DNA of 64,000 nucleotides from Paractinoplanes rishiriensis (GTDB lineage Bacteria > Actinomycetota > Actinomycetes > Mycobacteriales > Micromonosporaceae). Where the stretch lies: contig NZ_BOMV01000018.1 in assembly GCF_016862375.1 (NCBI RefSeq), positions 39,947 to 103,946 of the forward strand, written 5' to 3'. The position numbers and the translations under genes were made by a program. Position 1 is the first letter of the stretch. The number at the start of each line of letters is the position of its first letter. Below the pieces are notes generated by a model. It was not told where the DNA came from. It was given only the letters and a program-made list of their open reading frames with translations, and ran no database searches. Below, one piece after another: positions 34,443 through 43,838 of this stretch.

Positions 34443-37013
34443 ATGCAGTACGGGTTGGGTGTGGACCTCGGCACCACCAAGACCGCGGCGGCGGTGCGGG
34501 TGGACGACCGGGTCGAGGTCGCGCGCCTGGGCGGCCGCCGGGCCGAGATCCCGTCGCTGGTCTACGTGAAACCCGACGGCGGCCTGCTGATCGGCGAGGC
34601 CGCCGAGCGCCGCGGCCAGGGCGAGCCGGCCCGCCTGGCCCGCGAGTTCAAGCGCCGGATGGGCGACCCGGTGCCGATCCTGGTGGGCGGCACCCCGTTC
34701 TCGGCGCACGCGCTCACCGGCAAGCTGCTGCGACACGTGCTCGACACGGTGTCCACCATGCAGGGCGGCCCGCCCGCCGCGCTCACCGTGACCTTCCCGG
34801 CCAACTGGGGCCCGTACAAGCGCGAACAACTCGACCAGGCCATCCGGCTTGCCGACGCCGGCCCGGTGCAACTGCGCAGCGAACCGGAGGCGGCCGCGCT
34901 CCAGCACGCCACCGCCCGCAAGATCGCCCCCGGCGAGACCGTCGCGGTCTACGACCTGGGCGGCGGCACCTTCGACGTGGCCGTGCTGCGCCGCGACGGC
35001 GACGGCTTCGTCCTGCTGGGCGAACCCGAGGGCATCGAACAACTGGGCGGCATAGATTTCGACGAGGCGGTCTTCGGCTACGTGCTCGGCGTGCTGGGCA
35101 GCAAGGCCGACGGCATGGACCCGGACGACCCCGAGGCGGTCGCCGCCCTGGCCCGCCTGCGCCGCGACTGCGTGGAGGCCAAGGAGGCACTCTCCTTCGA
35201 CACCGAGACGATGATCCCGGTCGCGCTGCCCGGCCTGCACACCCGGGTCCGCCTCAACCGCTCCGAACTGGAATCGATGATCACCCCGTCGCTGGCCGAC
35301 ACGGTGACCGCGACCCAGCGTGCCCTGCGCGCCGCCGGGGTGACTCCCGACCAGCTCAGCGCGGTGCTGCTGGCCGGCGGCTCGTCCCGCATCCCGCTGG
35401 TGGCCCAGTTGCTGTCCACCGAGTTCCAGCGCCCGGTGGTGGCCGACCCGCAGCCCGAGCACAGCATCGCCCTGGGCGCCGCGGTGGCGACGGCGGCGGC
35501 GCTGGGCGGCCGGTCGCCGTTCTCGGCGGCGGTCCCGCCGCCCCGGCCGGTGCCGGTCGCGCGCGAGGAGACCCCGGCGGGCCACCTGCAGGAGGCGAAC
35601 CTCCCCCGCCGCAGCGGTACGCCCGCGGCAGCGGCCGGGCCGGCAGGCGGAGCCGTGCCCGTCACGCCGGGAGCTCCCGGCACCCCCGTCTCCCCCGCGG
35701 CCGGCGTCTCGTTCTCGCGCGGCGCCGCCTCGGTGCCCGGCACCGCGCCGGCACCGACGATCCCGGCCGACCCGGCCCCGGTCTCCGGACCGCCCACCTC
35801 GAGCCCTCCTATTTCCGGCCCGCCCATCGCAAGTGCGCCTATTTCGGGTGCGGGAGCGGTTTACGGCAGCGGCGGCGGCTCCGGAGGTGTCCCGGCGTAT
35901 GGCGGCGCGGCCGGTGGACCGGGCGGCGGCGGGCCCGGCGGCAACGGGGTGGCCAACGGCTATCCGGCGGTGCCGGTGTCCGGCGCCCCCGGGCCCTGGA
36001 TGCCCGAGAAGAGTGACCGGCGCGGGCGGACGGTGTTCATCGTGGCAGCCGCCGCCCTCGCGGTGGCGGTCACGGCCGGCGGCACCACGGCGTACCTCTA
36101 TCTCAACCGCGAGAAACCCACCGGCAGCGGGCAGACACCCCCGGCCAGCGCCCCGGCGTCGGCGCCGGCCAGTCCGGCGCAGGAGTTCCCGAGCGACCCG
36201 ATGCTGATCCGCGGCGACACCGGTGGTGAGACGCCGCCGGACCGGGTGTCCAAGGTCTACAGCTTCCGGCCCGGCAGCCCGGAACGGACCCTGCTGTCCG
36301 GCACGATCGCCGGTGACGTGCTGCCGAAGTGGTCGCACAAGCGCGATCAGATCGCCCTCACGCACGCCACCGACGATCCCGCGGTCGACGGGCTCTATGT
36401 GATGAACAGCGACGGCAGCGGGCGGCGCAAGCTGGTCGCCAACGGTGGCGGGCGGGTGGCCTGGTCCAAGAACGACGACAAGATCGCGTTCATGCGCAAG
36501 GTGAACGACGTCGGGCAGATCTTCGTGGTCGAGGTCGCGACCGGCAAGACGCAGCAGCTCACCTGGTCCAAGACGCTCAAGGACGACGCCATGTGGTCGC
36601 CGGACGGCAAGACCATCCTCTACTGGCTGAACAAGGACAACATCAAGCAGGTGTACGAGCTTGAGGTGGCCGATCCGCAGGAGCCGGGGCGCCGGATCAC
36701 CGGGCCGGAGGTGGGGCCGGCCGACGACCCGGTCTACTCGCCGGACGGGTCCAAGGTCCTGTTCACCCGGTGGCTCAACCGGGGCGCCACCGCGGACATC
36801 TGGGTGATCGACCGGGACGGTACGAACCCGCGGCGGGTGACCAGGAACCCGGCCCTGGAGATGGACCCGACCTGGTCACCGAACGGTGAGTGGTTCGCCT
36901 TCGTGCGCGGCGAGTTCAGCAAGCCGACCATCGTGATCCAGCGGCTGGACGGCACCGGCGAGACCCTTCTCACCGAGCCGGGCAAGCGCGAGGGTCACCC
37001 CGCCTGGTACTGA
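34443..37013 (+). CDS. Hsp70-like ATPase fused to membrane helix and TolB-like propeller
   Basis: 856 residues from ATG at 34443, with GGGAG 7 bases upstream. Residues 1-365 are an Hsp70 nucleotide-binding domain (VDLGTTKTAAAV, VYDLGGGTFDVAVL, LLAGGSSRIPLV) closely related to the copy at 25867-27924. A Pro/Ser/Gly-rich linker (~365-525), a membrane helix (~530-552) and a ~260-residue beta-propeller with TolB/PD40 repeats follow (AMWSPDGKTILYW, PVYSPDGSKVLFTRW, PTWSPNGEWFAFVRG). The Hsp70 peptide-binding domain is absent. Nucleotide state could be signalled across the membrane, or the reverse. It ends 19 bases inside the convergent dynamin gene. Confidence 0.88.
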   Translation: MQYGLGVDLGTTKTAAAVRVDDRVEVARLGGRRAEIPSLVYVKPDGGLLIGEAAERRGQGEPARLAREFKRRMGDPVPILVGGTPFSAHALTGKLLRHVLDTVSTMQGGPPAALTVTFPANWGPYKREQLDQAIRLADAGPVQLRSEPEAAALQHATARKIAPGETVAVYDLGGGTFDVAVLRRDGDGFVLLGEPEGIEQLGGIDFDEAVFGYVLGVLGSKADGMDPDDPEAVAALARLRRDCVEAKEALSFDTETMIPVALPGLHTRVRLNRSELESMITPSLADTVTATQRALRAAGVTPDQLSAVLLAGGSSRIPLVAQLLSTEFQRPVVADPQPEHSIALGAAVATAAALGGRSPFSAAVPPPRPVPVAREETPAGHLQEANLPRRSGTPAAAAGPAGGAVPVTPGAPGTPVSPAAGVSFSRGAASVPGTAPAPTIPADPAPVSGPPTSSPPISGPPIASAPISGAGAVYGSGGGSGGVPAYGGAAGGPGGGGPGGNGVANGYPAVPVSGAPGPWMPEKSDRRGRTVFIVAAAALAVAVTAGGTTAYLYLNREKPTGSGQTPPASAPASAPASPAQEFPSDPMLIRGDTGGETPPDRVSKVYSFRPGSPERTLLSGTIAGDVLPKWSHKRDQIALTHATDDPAVDGLYVMNSDGSGRRKLVANGGGRVAWSKNDDKIAFMRKVNDVGQIFVVEVATGKTQQLTWSKTLKDDAMWSPDGKTILYWLNKDNIKQVYELEVADPQEPGRRITGPEVGPADDPVYSPDGSKVLFTRWLNRGATADIWVIDRDGTNPRRVTRNPALEMDPTWSPNGEWFAFVRGEFSKPTIVIQRLDGTGETLLTEPGKREGHPAWY

Positions 37014-38416
37014 GTCGCCAGGATGCCCTCGCAGCTGCGGGCCGCGGCCCGGGCCGCGGTCTTGAGTTCGCGGGCCGAGAACGGGTGCTCGGCGATGCCC
37101 TGCCAGCGGGCCAGCGCCTCGGTCGCCTCCGCGATGATCCGGGCCCGCGGCGCGTCGGCGGGCAGGCCCAGCCGGGCCGGCACGGCCGCGCCGGCGCCGC
37201 CCAGCAGGCGGTCCATCTCGGCCAGCTGGCCGTCGGTGCCGGGCAGCCGGCCGGACCGCACCTGGTGCAGCAGCCGCAGCTCGACGAACTCGTGCGCGCT
37301 GGCCCGGATCCGTTCCGCCTCGGCGGCCAGCGGCGAACCGGGCCGGATGCACTCGTCCAGCACGGCCAGCGCGGACCGGGCCTTCAGCACCTCGCTGCGG
37401 CCCACGAACTGCGCCGTGAACACCTCCCGCAGCCGGTCGATGCCGCTGTGCCCGGTGAGCGAACGGGCCAGGCCGCTCGAGTCGGTCACCTCGCCCTCCC
37501 GGATCAGCCGCACCGCCAGCCGTACGCCGAAAAGCCCGAGCCTGGCCAGCACCCGCGCCCGCTGCTCGCCCGAGGCCGCCAACCGGTCGGCGGTCAGCAG
37601 CAGCTCCACCAGGTCGGCCATCGGCATCCCGGCGATCTCGGCGAGAATCCGGTATTCCTCCTCGCGCAGCGTCGCCCCGGCCGCACCGAGCAGCCCGGCC
37701 ACCGGCACCACCACCGGGCAGAGCCGGCGCAGCCGCTCGTCGGATGCGTAGCGGGCCGCGACCCGGGCCGCCGACTCCATCGCGTCCAGCCGGCAGCCGC
37801 CGATCTCGTCGGCCCGGGACAGCACGCCCACCGCGTTCACCGGGGTGCCGTTGGACAGGCCGTCGCCGTGGAACGACTCGAGGAAGCGGACGTCCGCGCC
37901 GTGCATGTGCCGGAGCAGGTAGATCACCGCGTCGGTCTGCGCGGCCCGCTCCCCCTCGGCCTCCAGGAAGGCCATCGTGCGCAGCGACACGTCGGTGGAC
38001 AGCGAGGCGATGCCGGGCGTGTCGATCAGGGTGTGCCGGCGCAGGCGGGCGCTGGGTACCCGGACCTCCAGATGGTCGACCTCCTCGGCCGGACGGCCGA
38101 GCGAGATCTGCACGGCGCCGTCGCGCCGGGTGAACGGCCGGGCCTCCGCGGTGCCGTCGTTGAGGTACGCGGTGACCGAGTACGTGTGCCCGTCGGCGTA
38201 CCAGGTGACGATGCGGGTGCACTCGCCCGCGTCGGTCGGCGCCAGTTCCTCGCCGACCAGGGCGTTGAGCAGCGTGGACTTGCCGGCCTTGACCTTGCCG
38301 GCGATGGCCACCCGCAGCGGTTCGTCGAGCCGGCGGCGGGCGGCCGCGAGCCGCGGGTCCCGGGTCTCGGCGGCGGCCCGGTCGAGCAGCGGCCGCACGT
38401 GGTCCAACAGATTCAC
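36995..38416 (-). CDS. Dynamin-like GTPase, second of a pair
   Basis: 473 residues from GTG at 38416. GTPase motifs: G1 AGKVKAGKSTLLNAL near 38-52, G3 TLIDTPGIASL and a G4-like VLSRADE. Helical regions with amphipathic segments follow; no clear membrane hairpin is seen. It resembles the smaller partner of paired actinobacterial dynamins (DynA/DynB in Streptomyces, IniA/IniC in mycobacteria), which remodel the cytoplasmic membrane at septa or under stress. GTGA overlap with the upstream dynamin gene implies coupled production as a heteromeric pair. The longer frame reported upstream overlaps the partner gene and is not coding. Confidence 0.88.
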   Translation of the reverse strand: MNLLDHVRPLLDRAAAETRDPRLAAARRRLDEPLRVAIAGKVKAGKSTLLNALVGEELAPTDAGECTRIVTWYADGHTYSVTAYLNDGTAEARPFTRRDGAVQISLGRPAEEVDHLEVRVPSARLRRHTLIDTPGIASLSTDVSLRTMAFLEAEGERAAQTDAVIYLLRHMHGADVRFLESFHGDGLSNGTPVNAVGVLSRADEIGGCRLDAMESAARVAARYASDERLRRLCPVVVPVAGLLGAAGATLREEEYRILAEIAGMPMADLVELLLTADRLAASGEQRARVLARLGLFGVRLAVRLIREGEVTDSSGLARSLTGHSGIDRLREVFTAQFVGRSEVLKARSALAVLDECIRPGSPLAAEAERIRASAHEFVELRLLHQVRSGRLPGTDGQLAEMDRLLGGAGAAVPARLGLPADAPRARIIAEATEALARWQGIAEHPFSARELKTAARAAARSCEGILATQYQAG

Positions 38417-40176
38417 GCCGCCAGCCTGTCCAGTCGGCGCTGCTGTTCCGCCAGCGCGTTCGCCCTCTCCTTGCGCTGCTCGGGCGGCAGGTCGGCGATC
38501 TCCTGGACGGCCGCGGCGGTCGCGGCGGCGGACCGCTCGACGGCCTGGGCCCGGGTGCTGAACTCGTCGCGCAGGAACCGCTGGGTGCGCCGGATCGCCT
38601 CGCGGCAGTCCCGGCCCACGTGGAAGCCGACGTCGTCCACGTACCTGCGCAACTCGCCCTTGGCCTGAAGCCGGCGCTGCTGCACCTGGCGTTCCCGCTC
38701 GCTTTTGATCAGCCGGCGGCCGAGCGTCATGCCGGCCAGCAGGCCGAGCGGCGCGGCCAGCGCCACGCTGAACAGCGCGCCCACCGCGCCGAGCATGTAG
38801 AACCCGCCGTAGGTGACCCGGGCCGCGGTGAACGAGGCGAGGAACTGCTGCATACCGGATTTCTGGAAGCTCACGTCCAGCTCGTCCACCTTGCGCAGGG
38901 CCAGTTCGGGGGCGGGCAGGTCGACGTCGAGGCTGTCGTACTCCAGACCGAACCGCTCGGCCACGTCGTGCGCGAGCTGTTCGGTGCGGGTGACCAGCAG
39001 CATCAGGTTGTCGACCGCGGCCGCGGTGGCCTCGCGCGCGGCCCACGCCTGGAAGTCGCGCCAGGTGTCCTTGGGGTCGGACTCCTCGAGCAGGTCCTCG
39101 CCGCGGCGCACCATGAGGCGCAGCCGTTCGCGCAGGTCGTGCTCGACGTCGGCGGTGAGGTCCTGGATGCCGTCGCCCAGCACGGTCTGCCAGGAGCCGC
39201 CGGCCAGCCAGGCGCTGCGCCGGGACTTCTCGGCGTAGCGGCGGGCCACCTCGGGCGCGGCCGCGGGGGCGGCCGCCACCGCGTGCTCGGCCTCGACCCG
39301 TTCGCGCAGCTGGGCCACCACGAAGGACAGCTCCGACCGGGCGGCCGCGAGCCGGTTGCCGGCGGCCTGGCCCAGCACGTCGCGGCGCAGCAGGTCGACC
39401 AGGCGCGGGAAGCCGGATTCCTCGTTCAGCTCGGTGGAGTCGCGGGCCTGGGCCCGCATCCGCAGGAACGACGAGACCGCGACGATCGGCACGTCCAGGC
39501 CGGCCCGTTCGAGGTGGCCGCGGTTGAGGTCGGCGATCCGGCGCCACTCGCCGTACAGGTCGGTCTTGGTGATCACGCAGAACGCGCGCGGGCAGCGCTC
39601 CAGCAGCCGCCGCAGGAAGTCGACCTCGGGCTGGGTGAGCTCCTGCGCCGCGTCGGTGACGAACAGCGCGGCACCGGCCAGCGACAGCGTGGCCAGGGTG
39701 AGGTTGCCCTGGGCCGAGTCGAGCCCGCCCACGCCGGGGGTGTCGACGATCGACAGTCCGGCGCCGAGCAGCCGCCGGTCGAGCCGCACCTCGACGCCGC
39801 GCGGGGCCGGGTCGGTGCCGCCCTCGGTGATGTAGCGGCGCAACTGGCCGAAGTCGATCGGGGCGGCGACGAGCTCGCCGTCCGGTCCCGGGATCTGCAG
39901 GTACGCCGAGGGCGGCCGCCCGAACCGCAGAATGGTCGGCACCGCGGTCACGATGTCGGCGTCCACCGGGCAGATATCGGTCCGCAGCAGGGCGTTGACC
40001 AGGGTGCTCTTGCCCTGCTTGAACTCGCCCACCACGGCCACCGTGGCGTCGTCGGAGCGCAGCCGCTGCACCGCCCGGTCGAGCCGCTCGACCAGGTCGG
40101 GACGCTGCGCCGCGGCGGCCAGGGCACGGGCGTCGGCCAGTCCCGCGAGGAGGCCATCGGCCGTCACCGTGACCAA
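38413..40176 (-). CDS. Dynamin-like GTPase, first of a pair, with membrane hairpin
   Basis: 587 residues. G1 VVGEFKQGKSTLVNALL near 48-64, G3 SIVDTPGVGGLDSA and G4 ITKTDLYGEW. A hydrophobic double segment near 450-485 (YGGFYMLGAVGALFSVALAA, GLLAGMTLGRRLI) is the likely membrane paddle or hairpin, followed by a helical C-terminus ending in EQRKERANALAEQQRR. It fits DynA/IniA-type bacterial dynamins. The pair lies tail-to-tail against the second Hsp70-like gene, an association also seen around iniA/iniC-type loci. Confidence 0.9.
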   Translation of the reverse strand: MVTVTADGLLAGLADARALAAAAQRPDLVERLDRAVQRLRSDDATVAVVGEFKQGKSTLVNALLRTDICPVDADIVTAVPTILRFGRPPSAYLQIPGPDGELVAAPIDFGQLRRYITEGGTDPAPRGVEVRLDRRLLGAGLSIVDTPGVGGLDSAQGNLTLATLSLAGAALFVTDAAQELTQPEVDFLRRLLERCPRAFCVITKTDLYGEWRRIADLNRGHLERAGLDVPIVAVSSFLRMRAQARDSTELNEESGFPRLVDLLRRDVLGQAAGNRLAAARSELSFVVAQLRERVEAEHAVAAAPAAAPEVARRYAEKSRRSAWLAGGSWQTVLGDGIQDLTADVEHDLRERLRLMVRRGEDLLEESDPKDTWRDFQAWAAREATAAAVDNLMLLVTRTEQLAHDVAERFGLEYDSLDVDLPAPELALRKVDELDVSFQKSGMQQFLASFTAARVTYGGFYMLGAVGALFSVALAAPLGLLAGMTLGRRLIKSERERQVQQRRLQAKGELRRYVDDVGFHVGRDCREAIRRTQRFLRDEFSTRAQAVERSAAATAAAVQEIADLPPEQRKERANALAEQQRRLDRLAA

Positions 40177-40340
40177 CCCGTCCCCCTTCCTGGCCGAACC
40201 CCGGCGCTCGAAACCCTACGCGTCCTGGTCAACGACGTGCCACCGGCCACCGGTTCAGTGTCGATTCGGAGCGAACGGCCGCCCGGACAGGTCATTTCGC
40301 CGATAGGCGGGCCACGGATCGATGTGCGACGTTGTGGCTC

Positions 40341-43052
40341 ATGCACCGTCGTCTCTGGACAGTGGCCCTGCTCATCGTTCCCTTTCTCTACGCCACGCCG
40401 GCCGCCGCGGCCGTGACCCCGGTTGCCCGGATCAACTTCCAGCCCGCGTCGTCGACCGTGCCGAGTGGATACACCGCGGACACCGGGGCGGCCTTCACCG
40501 CCGCCCGCGGCTCCGGCTGGGTGGTGTCCGGCAGCCAGACCCCGCTCGATCTGACCCGCAACACCCGCGACCGCGCCCGCTCCGGCGTGGACGCCCGGCT
40601 CAACACCCTCATCCACCTCCAGTACGGCGACGTCGGCGGCTCGAACGGCGTGCTCACCGCGGGCGCCTGGGAGTACGCGGTGCCGGCCGGGACGTATCAG
40701 GTGACGGTGTCGGCCGGTGACCAGGCGCCGTACGACAGCAGCCACACCGTGCGGGTCGAGGGCGCCGCCGCGATCACCGGGTTCGGGTCCGCGGCCGGTG
40801 CCGAGTTCCAGCAGGCCACCGTCACCGTTCCGGTCAGCGACGGCCGGCTCACCGTGGACGCCGTGGGCGGCCGCAACACCAAGCTCAACTACCTGACCAT
40901 CGACCGGATCACCGCCGACCCGCCGCCGTTCGCACTGAAGGTCGACTTCTCCGACGCGGCGAGCGCGCCGGCCTCGGGATACGTCCGCGACTCCGGCGGG
41001 GCGTACACGGCCGGGAGCGGCTATGGCTGGGTCGACCTGGGCGAGGGCACGCCGGTCGACCTCACCGGCAACGGCCGCAACCGCAACCCGGCCGCCGGGC
41101 AGAGTGACCCGCGGCTGGCCACCTTCGTGCACGCGCAGCTGCCGGCCGGGTCGGCGGGCGTAGCCACGCCGGGTGCCTGGGAGGCGGCGGTCCCCAGCGG
41201 AACGTATGCGGTGACCGTCGCGGTCGGTGACGCCGGCACGGCCGTGAACAGCGTGCACTGGGTCAACGTGGAGGACCAGAACGCGATCGCCGAGTTCCGG
41301 CCCACGTCGGCGACGAAGTTCGCCACCGCCACGCGGGTGGTCCGGGTGACCGACGGCCGGCTCACGCTCAGCCCGGCCGGGGGCACCAACACCAAGTTCG
41401 CGTACGTGGACATCGCCAGCGTCGCGGATGCCGGCGGCCGGCCCGCCGTGCGGCTCAGTTCGCCGGCCAACCTGGCCACCGGGGTCGCCGTCACCACCAG
41501 CGTGGTGGAGGACCTGATCCTGCCGAACGGCGGTGTGGCGGCCGCGTCGCTCACCGCGGCGAGCGTGCGCCTGACCCGTCTGGCGGACGGCTCCGCGGTG
41601 CCGGCCACCACGATCACCAGCGGCGGCGGTGACGTGGTCAACCTGTCGCCGACCGCGCCGCTGGCCGCGAACACCGCCTACCGGTTCACCCTCACCGAGG
41701 CGGTCACCGACGTGACCGGCCGGCCGTTCCTGCCGTACTCAATCGTCTTCACCACCGGCAGCGACGGCGGCACCGGCGGGCCGGGCGGGTTCGACAAGAC
41801 CGTGGGCGTGGCCACCGGCGCGTCGTTCACCACGGTCGTCGTCGGGCCGGACGGCCGTCTCTACGCCGGCACCCTGGACGGCTGGATCCACCGCTTCCCG
41901 ATCAACCCGGACGGCACGCTCGGCGCGGCCACGGTGATCGGCACGGTGCGGGCGAACGCGCAGGCCCTCGGGCTGCCCGGCGCGCCGGCCCGCACGATCA
42001 TCGGGATGGCGTTCGACCCGGCGTCCACCGCGGCCGCGCCGATCCTCTGGGTCACCGACAACTACGAGTACGTGGGGCCGCTGAACGTGCCGGACTGGTC
42101 CGGCCGGGTCGGCCGGCTGACCGGCGCCGGGCTGTCCACGTACACCTCGGTGATTGTGGGTCTGCCTCGCTCGGTCAAGGACCACGAGACCAACTCGCTG
42201 GCGTTCGGCCCGGACGGCGCCGTCTATCTGAGCCAGGGCGCCAACAACGCGATGGGCGCCGCCGACTCGACCTGGGGCAACCGCCCGGAACGCCTGCTCA
42301 GCGCCGCGATCCTGCGGCTCGACCCGGCCCGGCTGCCGGCCACCCTGCCGCTGAACGCGCAGACCGAGGCGGGCGGCGGCTACGACCCGTACGCGACCGG
42401 GGCGCCGCTGACCCTGTACGCGACCGGCGTGCGCAACGCGTACGACCTGGTCTGGCACCGCAACGGCCACCTGTACGCGCCGACCAACGGCTCGGCGGCC
42501 GGCGGCAACACCCCGGCCACCCCCGCCACGCTGCCCGCGGCGTGCGCCCGGCGCGGCTACACCGGGCCGTCGGTGCCGGCGCTGACCAGCGTGCCGACCG
42601 CCGAGACCGACTACGTGTTCGACGTCAAACCCGGCCGGTACTACGGGCACCCGAACCCGCTGCGCTGCGAGTGGGTGCTCGCCGGTGGCAACCCGACCGC
42701 CGGAACGGACCCGTTCGAGGTGCCCGCCTACCCGGTGGGCGTCGCGCCCGATCCGCACTACGATCTAGCCGGCACCTACGACGCGGGCCTGCACGCCTCC
42801 GCCAACGGCGCCATCGAATACTCCGGCGGCGCACTCGACGGCAAGCTGCTGGTGGTCCGCTACTCCAACGGCCAGGACATCGAGACCTTCGACGTGTCGC
42901 CGACCGGCGCACTGTCCAACCGCACCACCGGCCGCACCGGCCTGACCGGATTCAGCCAGCCCCTCGACGTGACCCAGGACCTGACCACCGGCAACCTGTA
43001 CGTGACCGAACTGGGCGCCGGCCGGATCACGCTCCTGCGACCGCGGCCCTGA
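40341..43052 (+). CDS. Secreted glucose/sorbosone dehydrogenase-like protein with malectin-like domains
   Basis: 903 residues from ATG at 40341 (an upstream TTG adds three residues). Signal peptide at ~1-23 (WTVALLIVPFLYATPAAA). Two malectin/CBM-like repeats (INFQPASSTVPSGYTADTGA; VDFSDAASAPASGYVRDSGG), each ~145 residues, are followed by an Ig-like domain (~375-470) and a ~420-residue beta-propeller with LAFGPDGAVYLSQGANN and LYATGVRNAYDLVWHRNGHL. The last two features are typical of PQQ-dependent sugar dehydrogenases of the GSDH family. Expected role: extracellular sugar oxidation or binding. Cofactor use is inference. It ends 12 bases from the convergent acetyltransferase gene. Confidence 0.87.
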   Translation: MHRRLWTVALLIVPFLYATPAAAAVTPVARINFQPASSTVPSGYTADTGAAFTAARGSGWVVSGSQTPLDLTRNTRDRARSGVDARLNTLIHLQYGDVGGSNGVLTAGAWEYAVPAGTYQVTVSAGDQAPYDSSHTVRVEGAAAITGFGSAAGAEFQQATVTVPVSDGRLTVDAVGGRNTKLNYLTIDRITADPPPFALKVDFSDAASAPASGYVRDSGGAYTAGSGYGWVDLGEGTPVDLTGNGRNRNPAAGQSDPRLATFVHAQLPAGSAGVATPGAWEAAVPSGTYAVTVAVGDAGTAVNSVHWVNVEDQNAIAEFRPTSATKFATATRVVRVTDGRLTLSPAGGTNTKFAYVDIASVADAGGRPAVRLSSPANLATGVAVTTSVVEDLILPNGGVAAASLTAASVRLTRLADGSAVPATTITSGGGDVVNLSPTAPLAANTAYRFTLTEAVTDVTGRPFLPYSIVFTTGSDGGTGGPGGFDKTVGVATGASFTTVVVGPDGRLYAGTLDGWIHRFPINPDGTLGAATVIGTVRANAQALGLPGAPARTIIGMAFDPASTAAAPILWVTDNYEYVGPLNVPDWSGRVGRLTGAGLSTYTSVIVGLPRSVKDHETNSLAFGPDGAVYLSQGANNAMGAADSTWGNRPERLLSAAILRLDPARLPATLPLNAQTEAGGGYDPYATGAPLTLYATGVRNAYDLVWHRNGHLYAPTNGSAAGGNTPATPATLPAACARRGYTGPSVPALTSVPTAETDYVFDVKPGRYYGHPNPLRCEWVLAGGNPTAGTDPFEVPAYPVGVAPDPHYDLAGTYDAGLHASANGAIEYSGGALDGKLLVVRYSNGQDIETFDVSPTGALSNRTTGRTGLTGFSQPLDVTQDLTTGNLYVTELGAGRITLLRPRP

Positions 43053-43064
43053 GACCCTCCGCAC

Positions 43065-43838
43065 TCAACGGTTCGCGGCCAGCCACCGCACCGCGAAGTC
43101 GACCGCGTCGCGCTGCCGCATGAGCCGGGAGGTGGACGCGCCGACCGAGCCGATCGTCACCGCGCCGGTCTCCTCGAACGCGGCGCCCAGTTCCTCGAAC
43201 CCGTCCGCGTCCGCGACCACCTCGGTCCAGGTGGTCCACTGCCCGCCGCCGCCCGGCCGGCGGACGGTCGAGCCGGTGGTGTGCGTCGGCGGGCTCGGCT
43301 GGCGGGACTCGGCGAGGTGCAGCGACGTGTTGCCGTCGTGGCCGCAGCCGAGCAACAGGATCTGCCCGTCCAGCCGGTAGACGGCGCCCAGCGGCGACCG
43401 CTCGCCCAGCCCGTCGGTCAGGTCCTGCTCGCCGGTGATCTCGGCGGCCAGTGGGCCCACCGCGGCGAACGACACCTGCGGATGGTTGCTGCGCAGCGCG
43501 CCCGGCCAGGTGCGCACGAGTTCGGCGAGGCGGCCCATCCAGCGGCTGGCCGGGGTGCGCGCCGGATCGAAGCCGGGCGAGTCGTGCCGGATCGGCTCCC
43601 ACCACGACTGCGGCACCGGCGGGTTGGACCAGGCGGCCGGGTCGGAGACCTCCGGCGTGTGGGTCGGCACCACCACGGTGCCGGCCGCCTCGAGCAGGGC
43701 CTCGACCACCGCCTGCGGCCCGCCGAGCACGTCACCGAGGCTGCGGTACGACGCGTGCACCAGCAGCACCCCGCCCGGCGCGACGCCGAGCGCGCGCAGC
43801 TCGGCCGTCAGCGAGGCGACCGTCGCGTAGGTGCTCAT
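43065..43838 (-). CDS. AAC(3)-type aminoglycoside N3-acetyltransferase-like protein
   Basis: 257 residues from ATG at 43838. It matches the antibiotic_NAT family along its length: VLLVHASYRSLGDVLGGPQA, VVVPTHTPEVSDPAAW, NPPVPQSWW, GERSPLGAVYRLDGQILLLG and GNTSLHLAE. Family members acetylate the 3-amino group of aminoglycosides, but many actinomycete paralogues act on other amines, so resistance is not certain. It overlaps the LysE-family exporter gene by ATGA, so an acetylation-plus-export unit is possible. Confidence 0.9.
   Translation of the reverse strand: MSTYATVASLTAELRALGVAPGGVLLVHASYRSLGDVLGGPQAVVEALLEAAGTVVVPTHTPEVSDPAAWSNPPVPQSWWEPIRHDSPGFDPARTPASRWMGRLAELVRTWPGALRSNHPQVSFAAVGPLAAEITGEQDLTDGLGERSPLGAVYRLDGQILLLGCGHDGNTSLHLAESRQPSPPTHTTGSTVRRPGGGGQWTTWTEVVADADGFEELGAAFEETGAVTIGSVGASTSRLMRQRDAVDFAVRWLAANR

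Noticed and set aside
43835..43838. Separate promoter for the AAC(3)-like gene
   Set aside because: The start overlaps the LysE gene stop, so coupled translation is more likely; no promoter-like sequence is visible.
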